Positions 26,131 through 33,767 of a DNA stretch of 64,000 nt are shown piece after piece; positions within the stretch are counted from its first letter, which is position 1, and each line of letters begins with the position of its first letter. The stretch is from Nitrospira sp. BO4 (lineage in GTDB: Bacteria > Nitrospirota > Nitrospiria > Nitrospirales > Nitrospiraceae), in assembly GCA_030144965.1 (NCBI GenBank), contig JAMPUU010000025.1, positions 1 to 64,000 of the forward strand. The letters run 5' to 3'. The notes under the pieces were generated by a model, which worked only from the letters and a program-made list of their open reading frames with translations, was not told where the DNA came from and searched no databases. The translations under genes and the position numbers were made by a program.

Positions 26131-26345
26131 GAGGGGGTTCCCTTTTGGCATAGTTTGATTTTGGAAAGGCCCGGGGGGGCTGATGGTGGACGGAGATGGA
26201 TACATGGCTAGGCGTAGAGGACTCCATGTGGCATCCGCCAACCGGGAACAAGCCGGGGGGGTCTTCTGCTGGGCAGTTACTCGAACAAAAGTGTAACCAT
26301 AAGTGTCACCGTTGTTCCTCACTCCCGTCACATCCTGCGCAACGG
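26131..26345. repeat. Noncoding repeat beside tRNA-Thr remnant (att-associated, copy A)
   Basis: This shares blocks with 31874-32105 in the same order: GGGGGTTCC(C)TTTTGG, TTTTGG(G)AA, ATACATGGCTAG, CCGGGGGGTCTTCT and the exact GTGTAACCATAAGTGTCACC. The two copies are clearly homologous although diverged. Each precedes a tRNA 3' end by 85-100 bases. This suggests an integrase attachment region. Confidence 0.6.
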
Positions 26346-26442
26346 GATGTAACGGACGGTCAGGAGCTAGGCCATTGGTGATTCAGGCGAATTGGGCGGT
26401 TGCAGTACAGATTTCGGTTGTGAGGGATTGTCGGGGGATGCC

Positions 26443-26488
26443 TTTTGTAAACCGCAGGTTGGAGGTTCGATTCCTCTCGCCAGCTCCA
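26443..26488 (+). other. tRNA-Thr-like 3' half, probable attachment-site remnant
   Basis: From TTTTGTAAACCGC onward the sequence has a T-arm GGAGG-TTCGATT-CCTCT, an acceptor strand CGCCAGC, T73 and CCA. This is the 3' end of a tRNA with an anticodon loop reading TTTGTAA (Thr, UGU). The 5' half is missing; bases upstream cannot pair with ACCGC. Integrative elements commonly leave such tRNA ends as attL/attR. Confidence 0.6.
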
Positions 26489-26627
26489 CACCACCCTTCG
26501 GTTGGGCCAGCGTCGCTTATCGGATGGGTTGCCGTTTTGATTACTTTGATTGAACGTCATGGTAGTCTCATTGCTCCAGTCTGCCTGAAGACAGCAGTCG
26601 GAGCCTTACGTTCGTTAAGCAACCCTC

Positions 26628-26990
26628 TTACATGGTCGTTCCCAGTCGGTTTATCAAGGTTTTCCCACGCGCTCGTGCTTTGTGAAGCCCCGCCTTGAAT
26701 CGTTCGACGATCATGCTGCGTTCAAATTCGGCAAAGCCTAACATTTGAAAGAGCAGCTTCCCAGCTGGTGTCGTGGTATCGATCCCTTGCTTGTACAGAT
26801 ACACATTCGTCTGTTTGCTGTGAAGTTCATTGAGCAACGCCACCAAATCCTGCAGGCTCCGACCCAGACGATCCACCGACCACGCCGCCACCAGATCAAA
26901 TTCTCGGCGCACAATCCCTTTGTGTAAGGCATCAAAGGCAGGTCGTCCCTTCCGCCCTTTAGACCCGCTAATCCCCTGATCGGTCTATGA
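26628..26990 (-). pseudogene. Serine recombinase (resolvase) N-terminal-domain fragment
   Basis: The minus strand reads REFDLVAAWSVDRLGRSLQD, NELHSKQTNVYLYKQGIDTT, GKLLFQMLGFAEFERSMIVE. This is the catalytic-domain core of resolvases (DRLGRS motif, ER region). The upstream part with the catalytic Ser is scrambled by frameshifts, and the DNA-binding end is lost after RARGKT. It lies next to the tRNA-Thr remnant, consistent with a decayed mobile element. Confidence 0.75.
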
Positions 26991-27171
26991 AAGGAATCTC
27001 GTCGTCGAGATTGTAGGCGCTCGCCAGCGGAGGGGAGGAGCCGACGCTACCAGACCGTTAACAACCGCTGCGGTGGCTCACCGTCAGCCAGGTCAGATCC
27101 AGTTCAACCCGAGCTGGTTTGCTCTAAGGCCCAGCGGGCTAGGCGTTTCATGGGTCTCACAAGCATTGTTT

Positions 27172-27426
27172 TTATCTCCTCAGAGACACCGCCTCCTGTC
27201 CTGGCTTTGCGAATTCCCTAGTCGGCGGTTCGGGATCCGCGAGGATCTCTTCTTCCATGTCATAGATCTCTTCATCCCACTCCCGAAAATCATCCTTCAC
27301 GCGATTGACATAATTGCAAAACGTGGCACGGAGCTCTGTGCCCCATTGAGGCGCAAACAGCAATACAGCAGCAGCCCCAAGCAATGCTCCAGCTCTAAAG
27401 GGAAACCATTCTATAGCGTTGTGCAT
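27172..27426 (-). CDS. YtxH-like small membrane protein
   Basis: The 84-aa protein has one hydrophobic segment (RAGALLGAAAVLLFAP) followed by the YtxH-like pattern PQWGTELRATFCNYVNRVKD and an acidic C-terminal region. YtxH proteins are small stress-related membrane proteins without known activity. AGGAGGTCATTATGC marks a strong ribosome site on the minus strand. Confidence 0.7.
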   Translation of the reverse strand: MHNAIEWFPFRAGALLGAAAVLLFAPQWGTELRATFCNYVNRVKDDFREWDEEIYDMEEEILADPEPPTREFAKPGQEAVSLRR

Positions 27427-27493
27427 AATGACCTCCTGGTCGGTGGTTACCTACAAGGCAGTAGAATCGTAACTATGCTTGAATGAAGATTGC

Positions 27494-27736
27494 TCATATA
27501 TGGCACTCTCCCCTGAGCACTGACCCAGTCAGGGATGATTGCGATGGGACATCCGCATTATCTTGCATCGAAGAATGGGTCAGTTTTGGGTGGGTCGGAA
27601 ACTTCAGACTTACCTTAAATACATAATAGTGTAGAAGTTCGTGTTCGATGTAGGTCAGGTCTGCTTCTTTGATCGTATCGTCGAGCAAGCTTTCCGAGAC
27701 AACCATAAACTGCCGAATTTCATCACGTAAGGTCAT
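27494..27736 (-). CDS. SP-B family small protein with polar tail
   Basis: The 80-aa protein from the ATG at 27736 reads LRDEIRQFMVVSESLLDDTI, then DLTYIEHELLHYYVFKVSLK and FPTHP. The first 52 residues match the SP-B pattern (helix, 'LT..E', YY, KFP). The Ser-rich last 28 residues are unique to this copy. Confidence 0.6.
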   Translation of the reverse strand: MTLRDEIRQFMVVSESLLDDTIKEADLTYIEHELLHYYVFKVSLKFPTHPKLTHSSMQDNADVPSQSSLTGSVLRGECHI

Positions 27737-28073
27737 GAGAGAGCCGCTCTTCTGCACTCGTAATGGCGGTCAATCTGGAAGCATTTTCAAAAGGAACGTC
27801 TTTAGTTATGCATTCGGAAGAGTATCTTCTGAACTAGCAACTCTCCTAGTGGATGCTGCGTGTCGTGTTCATACGTATTTATATGCATGTATATGCGTGA
27901 GCACATATCCAGCGCCAATACGTGTTCCTAAGCAAAGTCTCAGGCTCTATGACTATGCCTACCCGTTTTCTCTTGCGCGCGAGCTATATCGTGATGTACA
28001 AGTCATCCACTTCAGAGACGGCCTGATAAACACGTGTAATAAGTGACCGCCTAGTAGCGAACGAGCGGCAATT
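27737..28073. other. Intergenic, no supported gene
   Basis: A frame of over 100 codons crosses this stretch on the plus strand but its composition is unlike the neighbouring genes and it overlaps the SP-B gene antisense. Nothing is supported here. Confidence 0.3.
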
Positions 28074-28502
28074 GTGCACGAACGGGAACTGTCCCTATAC
28101 TGCGTCGATGCGTTTTCCTCGCACTTTCCCGCTGAGGTGAACGCACGATACACGGAGAACGAGCTCATTGTGGGCTGTTCGTGTGAGCTCGCGGAACTCG
28201 GAAGTCTTTGCCCTCATCTCAGAGGACTCATCAATAACGATCCCTTTATCCTTGCACACCCGATAAACCCGGAGCAGATCGCAAACCTTGCCCTATTCCA
28301 CGTCTGGCTCGCAGACACCTCGTGCCACGATGATATGAACAAATTGGACGAGCTCGAGCGCGTGGTTGAAGAGCTCCAGCGCCTCAAAGTGTTGGTGAAG
28401 CGCAGGCTGCGGTCAGGTTGGAAACGAGAATCAAAGTTGATTCGCAAAAACGATGAAACCAGCAATGAGGCCTCAGCTCGAGAGCCTGTAGCTGGTTGTT
28501 GA
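28074..28502 (+). CDS. Hypothetical protein with SWIM-like CxC...CxH motif
   Basis: The 142-aa product from a GTG contains CSCELAELGSLCPHLRGLI, a CxC-x8-CxH arrangement matching the SWIM zinc finger. A helical, basic C-terminus follows (LERVVEELQRLKVLVKRRLR). SWIM fingers bind DNA or proteins; here no partner domain is present. The start is uncertain, since no clear ribosome site precedes the GTG. Confidence 0.55.
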   Translation: MHERELSLYCVDAFSSHFPAEVNARYTENELIVGCSCELAELGSLCPHLRGLINNDPFILAHPINPEQIANLALFHVWLADTSCHDDMNKLDELERVVEELQRLKVLVKRRLRSGWKRESKLIRKNDETSNEASAREPVAGC

Positions 28503-28548
28503 CACCCCCAACGAGAGCGCGTAGCCTTCACGCCACACAATCCAACCC

Positions 28549-28596
28549 ACAACCTGCCGTCGGGTCCTGGAAGGCCCACCGCCGACACCTTGTGAG
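28549..28596. repeat. 48-base dispersed repeat (copy 2)
   Basis: This is nearly identical to 24733-24780 (one mismatch). Loose similarity continues for about 80 bases downstream in both copies. It lies 47 bases after the SWIM-like gene. Confidence 0.65.
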
Positions 28597-28767
28597 CACG
28601 CAGGGGTCTATGCGGCGTCTCCCTTGCTTTTCTTGCTCTTGCACAAAGAACTTCACGAGTACATCCGTGCCTGCGACCGGCTCGTATGTTCTGCACTCTC
28701 CTCTGGCAATGGGCCGGGAACCGCTTGTATCGAACCATTACACGCACGTCAGAAAGGAGTCCTGCCT

Positions 28768-28959
28768 ATGCTGACCCCACCCCAAAGCAGAGTGTCCGTT
28801 GAACCGGCATCATCGCTGAAGGAGCGCACCGCGTGTACTCACAGTCGTGCCGTCGATGAGGTTCGCTCGCGGGATGGGTCCAAATCGGGTCAACTGCGAT
28901 GTCTGGAATGTCAGGCGACCTTTCCCGATCCGCTGGCAGCCGCCGAAGATCCTTCTTAA
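28768..28959 (+). CDS. Small cysteine-containing hypothetical protein
   Basis: AAAGGAG precedes the ATG. The 63-aa product has an N-terminal Ser/Pro part, a CTH, and a single knuckle LRCLECQATFPDP. It may be a half zinc ribbon. No family is recognised. Confidence 0.45.
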   Translation: MLTPPQSRVSVEPASSLKERTACTHSRAVDEVRSRDGSKSGQLRCLECQATFPDPLAAAEDPS

Positions 28960-29014
28960 CTCGTTCCTGTTACTTTTTGCAGAGAGGAACCCTGCGAGAA
29001 GGAGGAGGTGCCCC

Positions 29015-29580
29015 ATGCCTGCCAGTGGCATTCATAACATTCATGAGATTCCCTTGGGATCGCACCTCTGTGTATTTTATGGACGGCTCATGGAGTTTTT
29101 GCACCTCAGTGCATCCTTCCTCAAAGCAGGTCTAGCCAGTCATGAGTTCTGTGTCTGGGTTGTTCCGCCACCGTTGACCATCACGGTCGCTCTCGATGAA
29201 TTGTCCTATCACGGCCTTGACGGTCCGGCGCTGCAAGCCACGAAGCAGCTGTACATTTCATCTACGGAGGACTGGTATGGTGTTGGCACCTTCGATGTGG
29301 ATGATTCGCTGGATCGGCTGGCCGACTTACCGGCGAGGCTCACCAGCGTGGCTATGCGGGTGTTCGCGTAGTGGGCGGCCCGGGACCATTTACGTCAATC
29401 GAATTACGCCAGGCCTTTATGCGGTATGAGCACCAAGCCTCCACGCTCATTGCGGCATTTCCAATGATCGCCCTGTGCTGCTATGCCTCAATCCAAAGCT
29501 TGGACACAGACATGTTCGACATCATGAGGGCCCATCCACGGGCCTTGGTGCAGACTCACGCAGGCTGGGCCAGCATTTAA
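29015..29580 (+). pseudogene. MEDS (DcmR sensory) domain protein, frameshifted
   Basis: A very strong GGAGGAGGTG precedes the ATG. The first frame reads EIPLGSHLCVFYGRLMEFLH, then FLKAGLASHEFCVWVVPPP. This is the start of a MEDS domain, a KaiC-related ligand-sensing module. The frame ends at 29371. Shifting near 29335 gives HQRGYAGVRVVGGPGPFTS, then MRYEHQASTLIAAFPMIALC, the expected end, closing at 29580. One frameshift therefore splits the gene. If that base were an error, the protein would be about 188 aa. Confidence 0.7.
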
Positions 29581-29615
29581 GTTGAGGTGAGTGACTCTTA
29601 AATGGAGGACCGCAG

Positions 29616-29804
29616 GTGGAGAATATCGTTCAGGTGAATCCAGACCTCTATATCAACATCGCGGAGACGGTAAAGATCGAGGCTCATGGGAAAAGCTTTC
29701 GCATCTCCATCAGGAACGGCAGTGGATCCTTGACCGAGTATTACTGCCATCCTGACGCGCCTGGGTACAACAAATTGAAGGAACTCTTAACAAAAGCCAA
29801 GTAA
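29616..29804 (+). CDS. SP-A family small protein (intact copy)
   Basis: The 62-aa protein from GTG with GGAGGA upstream reads NIVQVNPDLYINIAETVKIE, SFRISIRNGSGSLTEYYCH, APGYNKLKELLTK. The region is probably a small beta domain with a C-terminal helix. It is followed after 41 bases by an SP-E gene and then an SP-C gene, all in one direction. The copy at 48141 is about 85 percent identical by eye. Confidence 0.8.
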   Translation: MENIVQVNPDLYINIAETVKIEAHGKSFRISIRNGSGSLTEYYCHPDAPGYNKLKELLTKAK

Positions 29805-29845
29805 GGGAGGCATCTTCACCGAGGACCCCAGCCATCCATTCAATC

Positions 29846-30073
29846 ATGTTCACTCCTTTGCGTGACTTTTACTATGCGGGATACATGATCACACTGATTC
29901 CCCACCGCCAAGCGGATGGACGATGGGGCTGCCGGTATTCGATCATTATGGAAGGCTTGAAGGCGAAATTGAATTCAAAAGAGGGGGGTGTGGAAGCGGA
30001 CTTCATGACCTCGCTGGCTGCAGAAATAGCCGCATTGAAAGCCGCCAAGGGGCAGATTGATTCTTGGGTGTAG
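29846..30073 (+). CDS. SP-E family small protein
   Basis: The 75-aa protein reads FTPLRDFYYAGYMITLIPHR, QADGRWGCRYSIIMEG, SLAAEIAALKAAKGQIDSW. It pairs with the upstream SP-A gene here and at 48371; another truncated copy starts at 51931. The Trp and Cys within ADGRWGC are conserved in all family members in the window. Confidence 0.78.
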   Translation: MFTPLRDFYYAGYMITLIPHRQADGRWGCRYSIIMEGLKAKLNSKEGGVEADFMTSLAAEIAALKAAKGQIDSWV

Positions 30074-30109
30074 GCGTTCTATTCACTAACGTGCTCAAGG
30101 TAAATCGAC

Positions 30110-30346
30110 ATGACCCGAGCAGTGGCCTACAAAGGATTCATCATTCGGCCTGCACCGCAGCAGCTCGTGGAGAGCGGCATGTGGGGATTGAACCTTTTCA
30201 TTTCGTGGTCCATTCACAACCAAGAACACTCGCTTCATTTCTTCAAAGACGAAGCATATGCGAGTAAGGACGAAGCCGAGGCCATCTGTATTAACTACGG
30301 CAAGCTGATCATTGATGGCGAAATCCCCGGAGCTTCGGTGGGATAG
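30110..30346 (+). CDS. SP-C family small protein (copy 3)
   Basis: The 78-aa protein reads VAYKGFIIRPAPQQLVESGM, WGLNLFISWSIHNQEHS, ASKDEAEAICINYGKLIIDG. It is the third gene of an SP-A/SP-E/SP-C run with 36-41 base gaps, probably one transcript. It closely matches 16688-16924. Confidence 0.78.
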   Translation: MTRAVAYKGFIIRPAPQQLVESGMWGLNLFISWSIHNQEHSLHFFKDEAYASKDEAEAICINYGKLIIDGEIPGASVG

Positions 30347-30420
30347 CTAAGCCGATTGGCTGGAGCCGATAAGGTTTGAGGAGGATCAGCGGCCGAAGGG
30401 GAAATAACTCCTATACGCTT

Positions 30421-30934
30421 CTATTTTCGTTGTTCACGAACAGCCCGAACACGCAGAATTACCTCGCTCTCAAACTCCGTTCGCCGAAGCTGGTCTTGAC
30501 GGTAAGCCTCAGCCACGTCCTTCGGAAGGCCCTGGATCAATTCCTTCTCGAGCTGAATAAGCTCTCTGTCGGGTGGGGGGTACACCCTCTCACGATGATT
30601 GATGTCCACGGCCGTCATATCGAACAGCTCGTGGGCCACGCAAAATATATCAGCATAGGTCATGACATACCCGAAGTCTAAAACACCCGACTCGGTTAGA
30701 TACTCGGCCAGCCGAGGCTGGATATCGAATAAGCCGTCACATGCCGCTTGTAGTTGTGCAACGTGAGTTGAGCAGCCGATTAAACTTTAGCTGCCGCAGA
30801 TGATGGACGATTTCATGCCCCTGCACATGATCGAAGTAGCCAATCACAATCCGACGTGTGAACGCCACCTACCTCATCTCACTCGCGAGAATCTGTCCAA
30901 AAATTTGGCCGACAGGCATCGCCTTCTCTATCAT
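30421..30934 (-). pseudogene. Hypothetical gene broken by a stop and a frameshift
   Basis: An intact 80-codon 3' part (VMTYADIFCVAHELFDMTAV, ending RVRAVREQRK) extends upstream in frame without a start (LQAACDGLFDIQPRLAEYLT). The other frame then continues GYFDHVQGHEIVHHLRQLKF, and before an in-frame TAG reads EKAMPVGQIFGQILASEM. The reconstructed protein would be about 170 aa. No family is recognised. At least two lesions make it inactive. Confidence 0.5.
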
Positions 30935-31026
30935 TTCCGGTAGGCTCCGTCTACACGACTATCCTTTCCGTGACGGCCTTTCGATCAGCCGCGATTGATG
31001 CAGGCACCTGAATCCATTTTGATTCT

Positions 31027-31428
31027 ATGAGAATCGGAATCGATTCACTTCGTAACTCGGTCGCCTACGACAAACATCGGATTCCAATGAGACTCTACTT
31101 GGGCGCATTCCTTGCTGGGGGGATTCATTTCGACGGAGGAGATGATGTGAATGACCAAATCAGATCACACGGGGGAGGCTACACTAATTACAAAGGCATC
31201 ACAATGCACTCATGGCCGTGTGAGAGCGCGGAAAGGAAAGGGTTATTTAAAAGGCGAGTAGAAATCTTTTTCCCAAAAGGCAATAGTCGTGAATTGATTG
31301 ATCCGTTCGTCCGGGGAAAGGCCATCGAAGACAATTTTCCTTATTCAAGTTTTGATGAATGCTACGAGGCCGGCTTCGAATGGGGCAGGAAAATTATAGA
31401 TGAATGGGAGCTAACCGGACTGCGTTAG
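31027..31428 (+). CDS. Hypothetical protein, distant SP-C relative
   Basis: The 133-aa product has YTNYKGITMHSWPCESAE in the middle and ends SSFDECYEAGFEWGRKIID. The 'YKG..., ...F/Y.S.DE...G...G.KIID' order parallels SP-C proteins on a larger scale. An ATG at 31087 (MRLYLGAF) is an alternative start. The base composition is lower in GC than its neighbours, suggesting a different origin. Confidence 0.5.
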   Translation: MRIGIDSLRNSVAYDKHRIPMRLYLGAFLAGGIHFDGGDDVNDQIRSHGGGYTNYKGITMHSWPCESAERKGLFKRRVEIFFPKGNSRELIDPFVRGKAIEDNFPYSSFDECYEAGFEWGRKIIDEWELTGLR

Positions 31429-31535
31429 ATAGCTTCAGGACTAAACGGGGCTTCCAAACCATCCAGCGCAAACCAAACCGGTTCGCTGTAGCCGCTGAGT
31501 TGCAAGCATGTACTTCCGTAAAGCGTGCGAGTCAG

Positions 31536-31694
31536 CTAGGGGGTGACCGCTGGAAATTTCGCGGCAATCATAGACACATAATGTTGAATCAGTCCTCGTT
31601 CCATCGTGGTCAACTCGTCTAGTTTCACGCTGGGATTGAGCAAGTTATGCGAGGCGACAATGAAACGCTTAATGTCCTCATGTTGAATATCCAT
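31536..31694 (-). CDS. SP-B family small protein (52 aa)
   Basis: This short frame from the ATG at 31694 reads MDIQHEDIKRFIVASHNLL, then LTTMERGLIQHYVSMIAAKF and PAVTP before TAG. It aligns throughout with the SP-B member at 47154-47321 (DFIRQEVNLFVYASEHLL, LTTDERDIIQYYL, KFP). AAGAGGACCACTC lies upstream as a ribosome site. Confidence 0.65.
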   Translation of the reverse strand: MDIQHEDIKRFIVASHNLLNPSVKLDELTTMERGLIQHYVSMIAAKFPAVTP

Positions 31695-31873
31695 GAGTGG
31701 TCCTCTTGCTAGCATCGCGGCTCACCTGGCCGACAGTTGATTATCCTTTAAGGATACCACCGCCACACCATGAGTGGATTGCCATCATCTGCTGTCAAAT
31801 CGGCAGACTTGCCGCTTCCGCCCCTAGCCCCGCCGCTTCAAGGGACCGAAGGACGGTGCCGGGGTTCCTTGGA

Positions 31874-32105
31874 CGCGGGGGTTCCTTTTGGGAGCGAATC
31901 GTTTTGGGAAGACCCGGGGTGGTCGCTCTGGTAGCAGGAACGCTGTGAATACATGGCTAGTCGTCGGTGTCCTCTAGGGTGGTCAGGCCGCCTGCAGCAA
32001 AGAGCCCGGGGGGTCTTCTCCTGGGTAGGTGCTAGAAATAAAGGTGTAACCATAAGTGTCACCGTTGCCCCTCCCTCCCCTCACACCCCACGCAACTAGA
32101 TGCAA
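31874..32105. repeat. Noncoding repeat beside tRNA-Ser remnant (att-associated, copy B)
   Basis: This is homologous to 26131-26345, with the same ordered blocks including GTGTAACCATAAGTGTCACC at 32044-32063. Inside, GAAGACCCGGGG and CCCGGGGGGTCTTC form an imperfect inverted repeat. Confidence 0.6.
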
Positions 32106-32191
32106 ACCTTCCAATCCGCTTAAGACTCGCTCCTGTTGTGAGTTTTCACGTCCTTCTGTATGTTTGAGGAATTGGAGGCATATGGTTTGGT

Positions 32192-32254
32192 TTGGTCTTG
32201 AAAACCGGAGATGGAGTAACCCATCCGCGAGTTCAAATCTCGCCCCTTCCGCCA
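32192..32254 (+). other. tRNA-Ser-like 3' half, probable attachment-site remnant
   Basis: The sequence has a loop CTTGAAA (anticodon UGA, Ser) and a long variable arm GATGG/CCATC. It also has a T-arm GCGAG-TTCAAAT-CTCGC, an acceptor strand CCCTTCC, G73 and CCA. These are the 3' features of a class-II tRNA-Ser. The matching 5' half (starting GGAAGGG) is absent; upstream bases fit only by wobble in the anticodon stem. It is consistent with an integration scar at a tRNA-Ser gene. Confidence 0.65.
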
Positions 32255-32700
32255 CCGAGTCTCGAGGCGTTTATTAGGTTCTCTATCTTTCTAAAAATCG
32301 CCCACATTTCCGCGAGATTGCCGCCCTCGAATCTCCAAATCTTCTGTACCAGAGAGGCGATGGGGCTGGTTTGAGGGAGCACTCTCTGTGGGGGGCTTGG
32401 CCAGTCTAGTTCCAACTATTCACGAGTTCAAATCTCGACCGCGAATTAATCGGAGAGTTGTAATGTTGGTCCCCCCGCCACCGAGTCTCGAGACGATAGT
32501 TAGGTTCTCTACTCTTCGCAATCTCGCCCCAATTTTCGCGACATTGGCGATCTCGATTTCATCAGTTGACTCTCCCAGAGATGCAATGGGACGCGCGTGG
32601 GAAGCTTTTCTCTACCGGGCTGTAGGCCAGTCTAGTTCACGATGTCTTCGAATGCACTTCTCGACCGGAATTAATTGTAGCAGTTGAGCCTCGACCGGCA
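32249..32700. repeat. Two diverged tandem units of about 226 bases after the tRNA-Ser remnant
   Basis: Unit 1 starts CCGCCACCGAGTCTCGAGGC at 32249 and unit 2 starts CCGCCACCGAGTCTCGAGAC at 32475. Both go on with TAGGTTCTCTA and CAATCTCG/AAATCGCCC-type text. Further on both carry GGCCAGTCTAGTTC, then a T-arm-like or TCTCGACCG block and AATTAAT. They look like repeated integration or amplification downstream of the tRNA end. Confidence 0.65.
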
Positions 32701-32896
32701 GTCAGCATCAGCTATCGGCCCAAAGCAGAATTACACGGCGTCATTTGCCCTGATCTGATCGAATATTCCGTTATCCCGGCTTCTCCCCCAATCCGCTGCC
32801 ACTGCCGGTCTCAATGTCTTCAGTGACATCCGGAATTGTTTGGGGCGTTGATGGGGCAGGCATGGGCGGAGGTTCTAGCAGACCTGAGTGTAATGG
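32701..32896. other. Intergenic, no supported gene
   Basis: No frame, repeat or RNA gene was recognised between the tandem units and the next gene. Confidence 0.3.
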
Positions 32897-33568
32897 TTAA
32901 GACATGCCTTGTTCGACCAACCCATTCTCGATCGTGAAGCCCATTCGTTCTATTAGCCGAGTGAGTAATGTGAAATGGGCGCGCGAGTCAGTCGCAACGG
33001 CCAGCTGTTCAGCCGTCGCCAGTTCTATTGTATACACCAGTGAGGCGGAGGTTTTCAGTAGGGCAAGGCCATAGTCGAAGAGATCAGCTTCTCTGCCGAT
33101 GAGCCGTCGCCGGCTGAGTTGACGGATACCAGCCACCGTAAAGGGAGTCGTCTCGAACGAAACATCCTTCAGACGAACCATCAAGGTCTGCTCGGCATGG
33201 CCAGCTTTGTGACGCCCAGTGATGTCTGTGCCGTCGAACAGACCGCGTTGGAATCGGCGATTCTCCACCAGCGCGCTATGAAAGAGCCCACGCCACGTTG
33301 AATCTGTTAGATCACGATCCACGGCGATGCAGGTGTCCGGCTTGAGCGGTCCGCTGACGTTGTACCCCTGCACCAGTCGTTTGCTTGCCAGGAGGTCGGG
33401 GAAGGAATCTCCCATACGTTCGGGAAAGGCCGTTGTTCCGCAGAAAGGACTGACTTGTATGGCCATATAGTCCCGGAAATGCACCTGCTGATACCGCTCC
33501 AGCAGCCACTGCAAGGTGCGCTCGTGGCACAGATGGAAAGGATAAAATATGACGCCGGATCGTGTCAT
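32897..33568 (-). CDS. Hypothetical protein (223 aa)
   Basis: The soluble protein begins SGVIFYPFHLCHERTLQWLL and has a mainly helical layout (LFHSALVENRRFQRGLF, ATAEQLAVATDSRAHFTLLT). No catalytic motif, signal or membrane segment is seen, and I do not recognise the family. It lies between the tRNA-Ser tandem repeats and the IS3 element, so it may be cargo of a decayed element. Confidence 0.65.
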   Translation of the reverse strand: MTRSGVIFYPFHLCHERTLQWLLERYQQVHFRDYMAIQVSPFCGTTAFPERMGDSFPDLLASKRLVQGYNVSGPLKPDTCIAVDRDLTDSTWRGLFHSALVENRRFQRGLFDGTDITGRHKAGHAEQTLMVRLKDVSFETTPFTVAGIRQLSRRRLIGREADLFDYGLALLKTSASLVYTIELATAEQLAVATDSRAHFTLLTRLIERMGFTIENGLVEQGMS

Positions 33569-33767
33569 GCCAGTGATTCAGAATAGCTGTTCTGCAACAG
33601 TATCGGCAAGCTGTCGTCCCAGGGGCAATGGAACGGAAGCTGTTATATTGCGCCACAGCGATTCTAACCGTTTGAAAATACTGCGCTGACGATCCCTGGA
33701 GACAAAACGTACTTTGCGTAGCGGAAGCTTGACCTGTCCCCTGTGGTTGTACCAGCGTGCATGTGAG

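Noticed and set aside
26077-26331. Minus-strand frame with NGDTYGYTF, repeated at 31983-32255
   Set aside because: The repeated text comes from the shared att-associated DNA block; outside that block the two frames have nothing in common, so a conserved protein is unlikely.
26443-26488. tmRNA 3' end
   Set aside because: GCCAGCTCCA resembles a tmRNA end, but the T-arm position, the T at position 73 and the TTTGTAA loop fit a tRNA-Thr better.
27669-28046. 125-codon plus-strand frame
   Set aside because: It overlaps the start of the minus-strand SP-B gene and has no recognisable domain or ribosome site.
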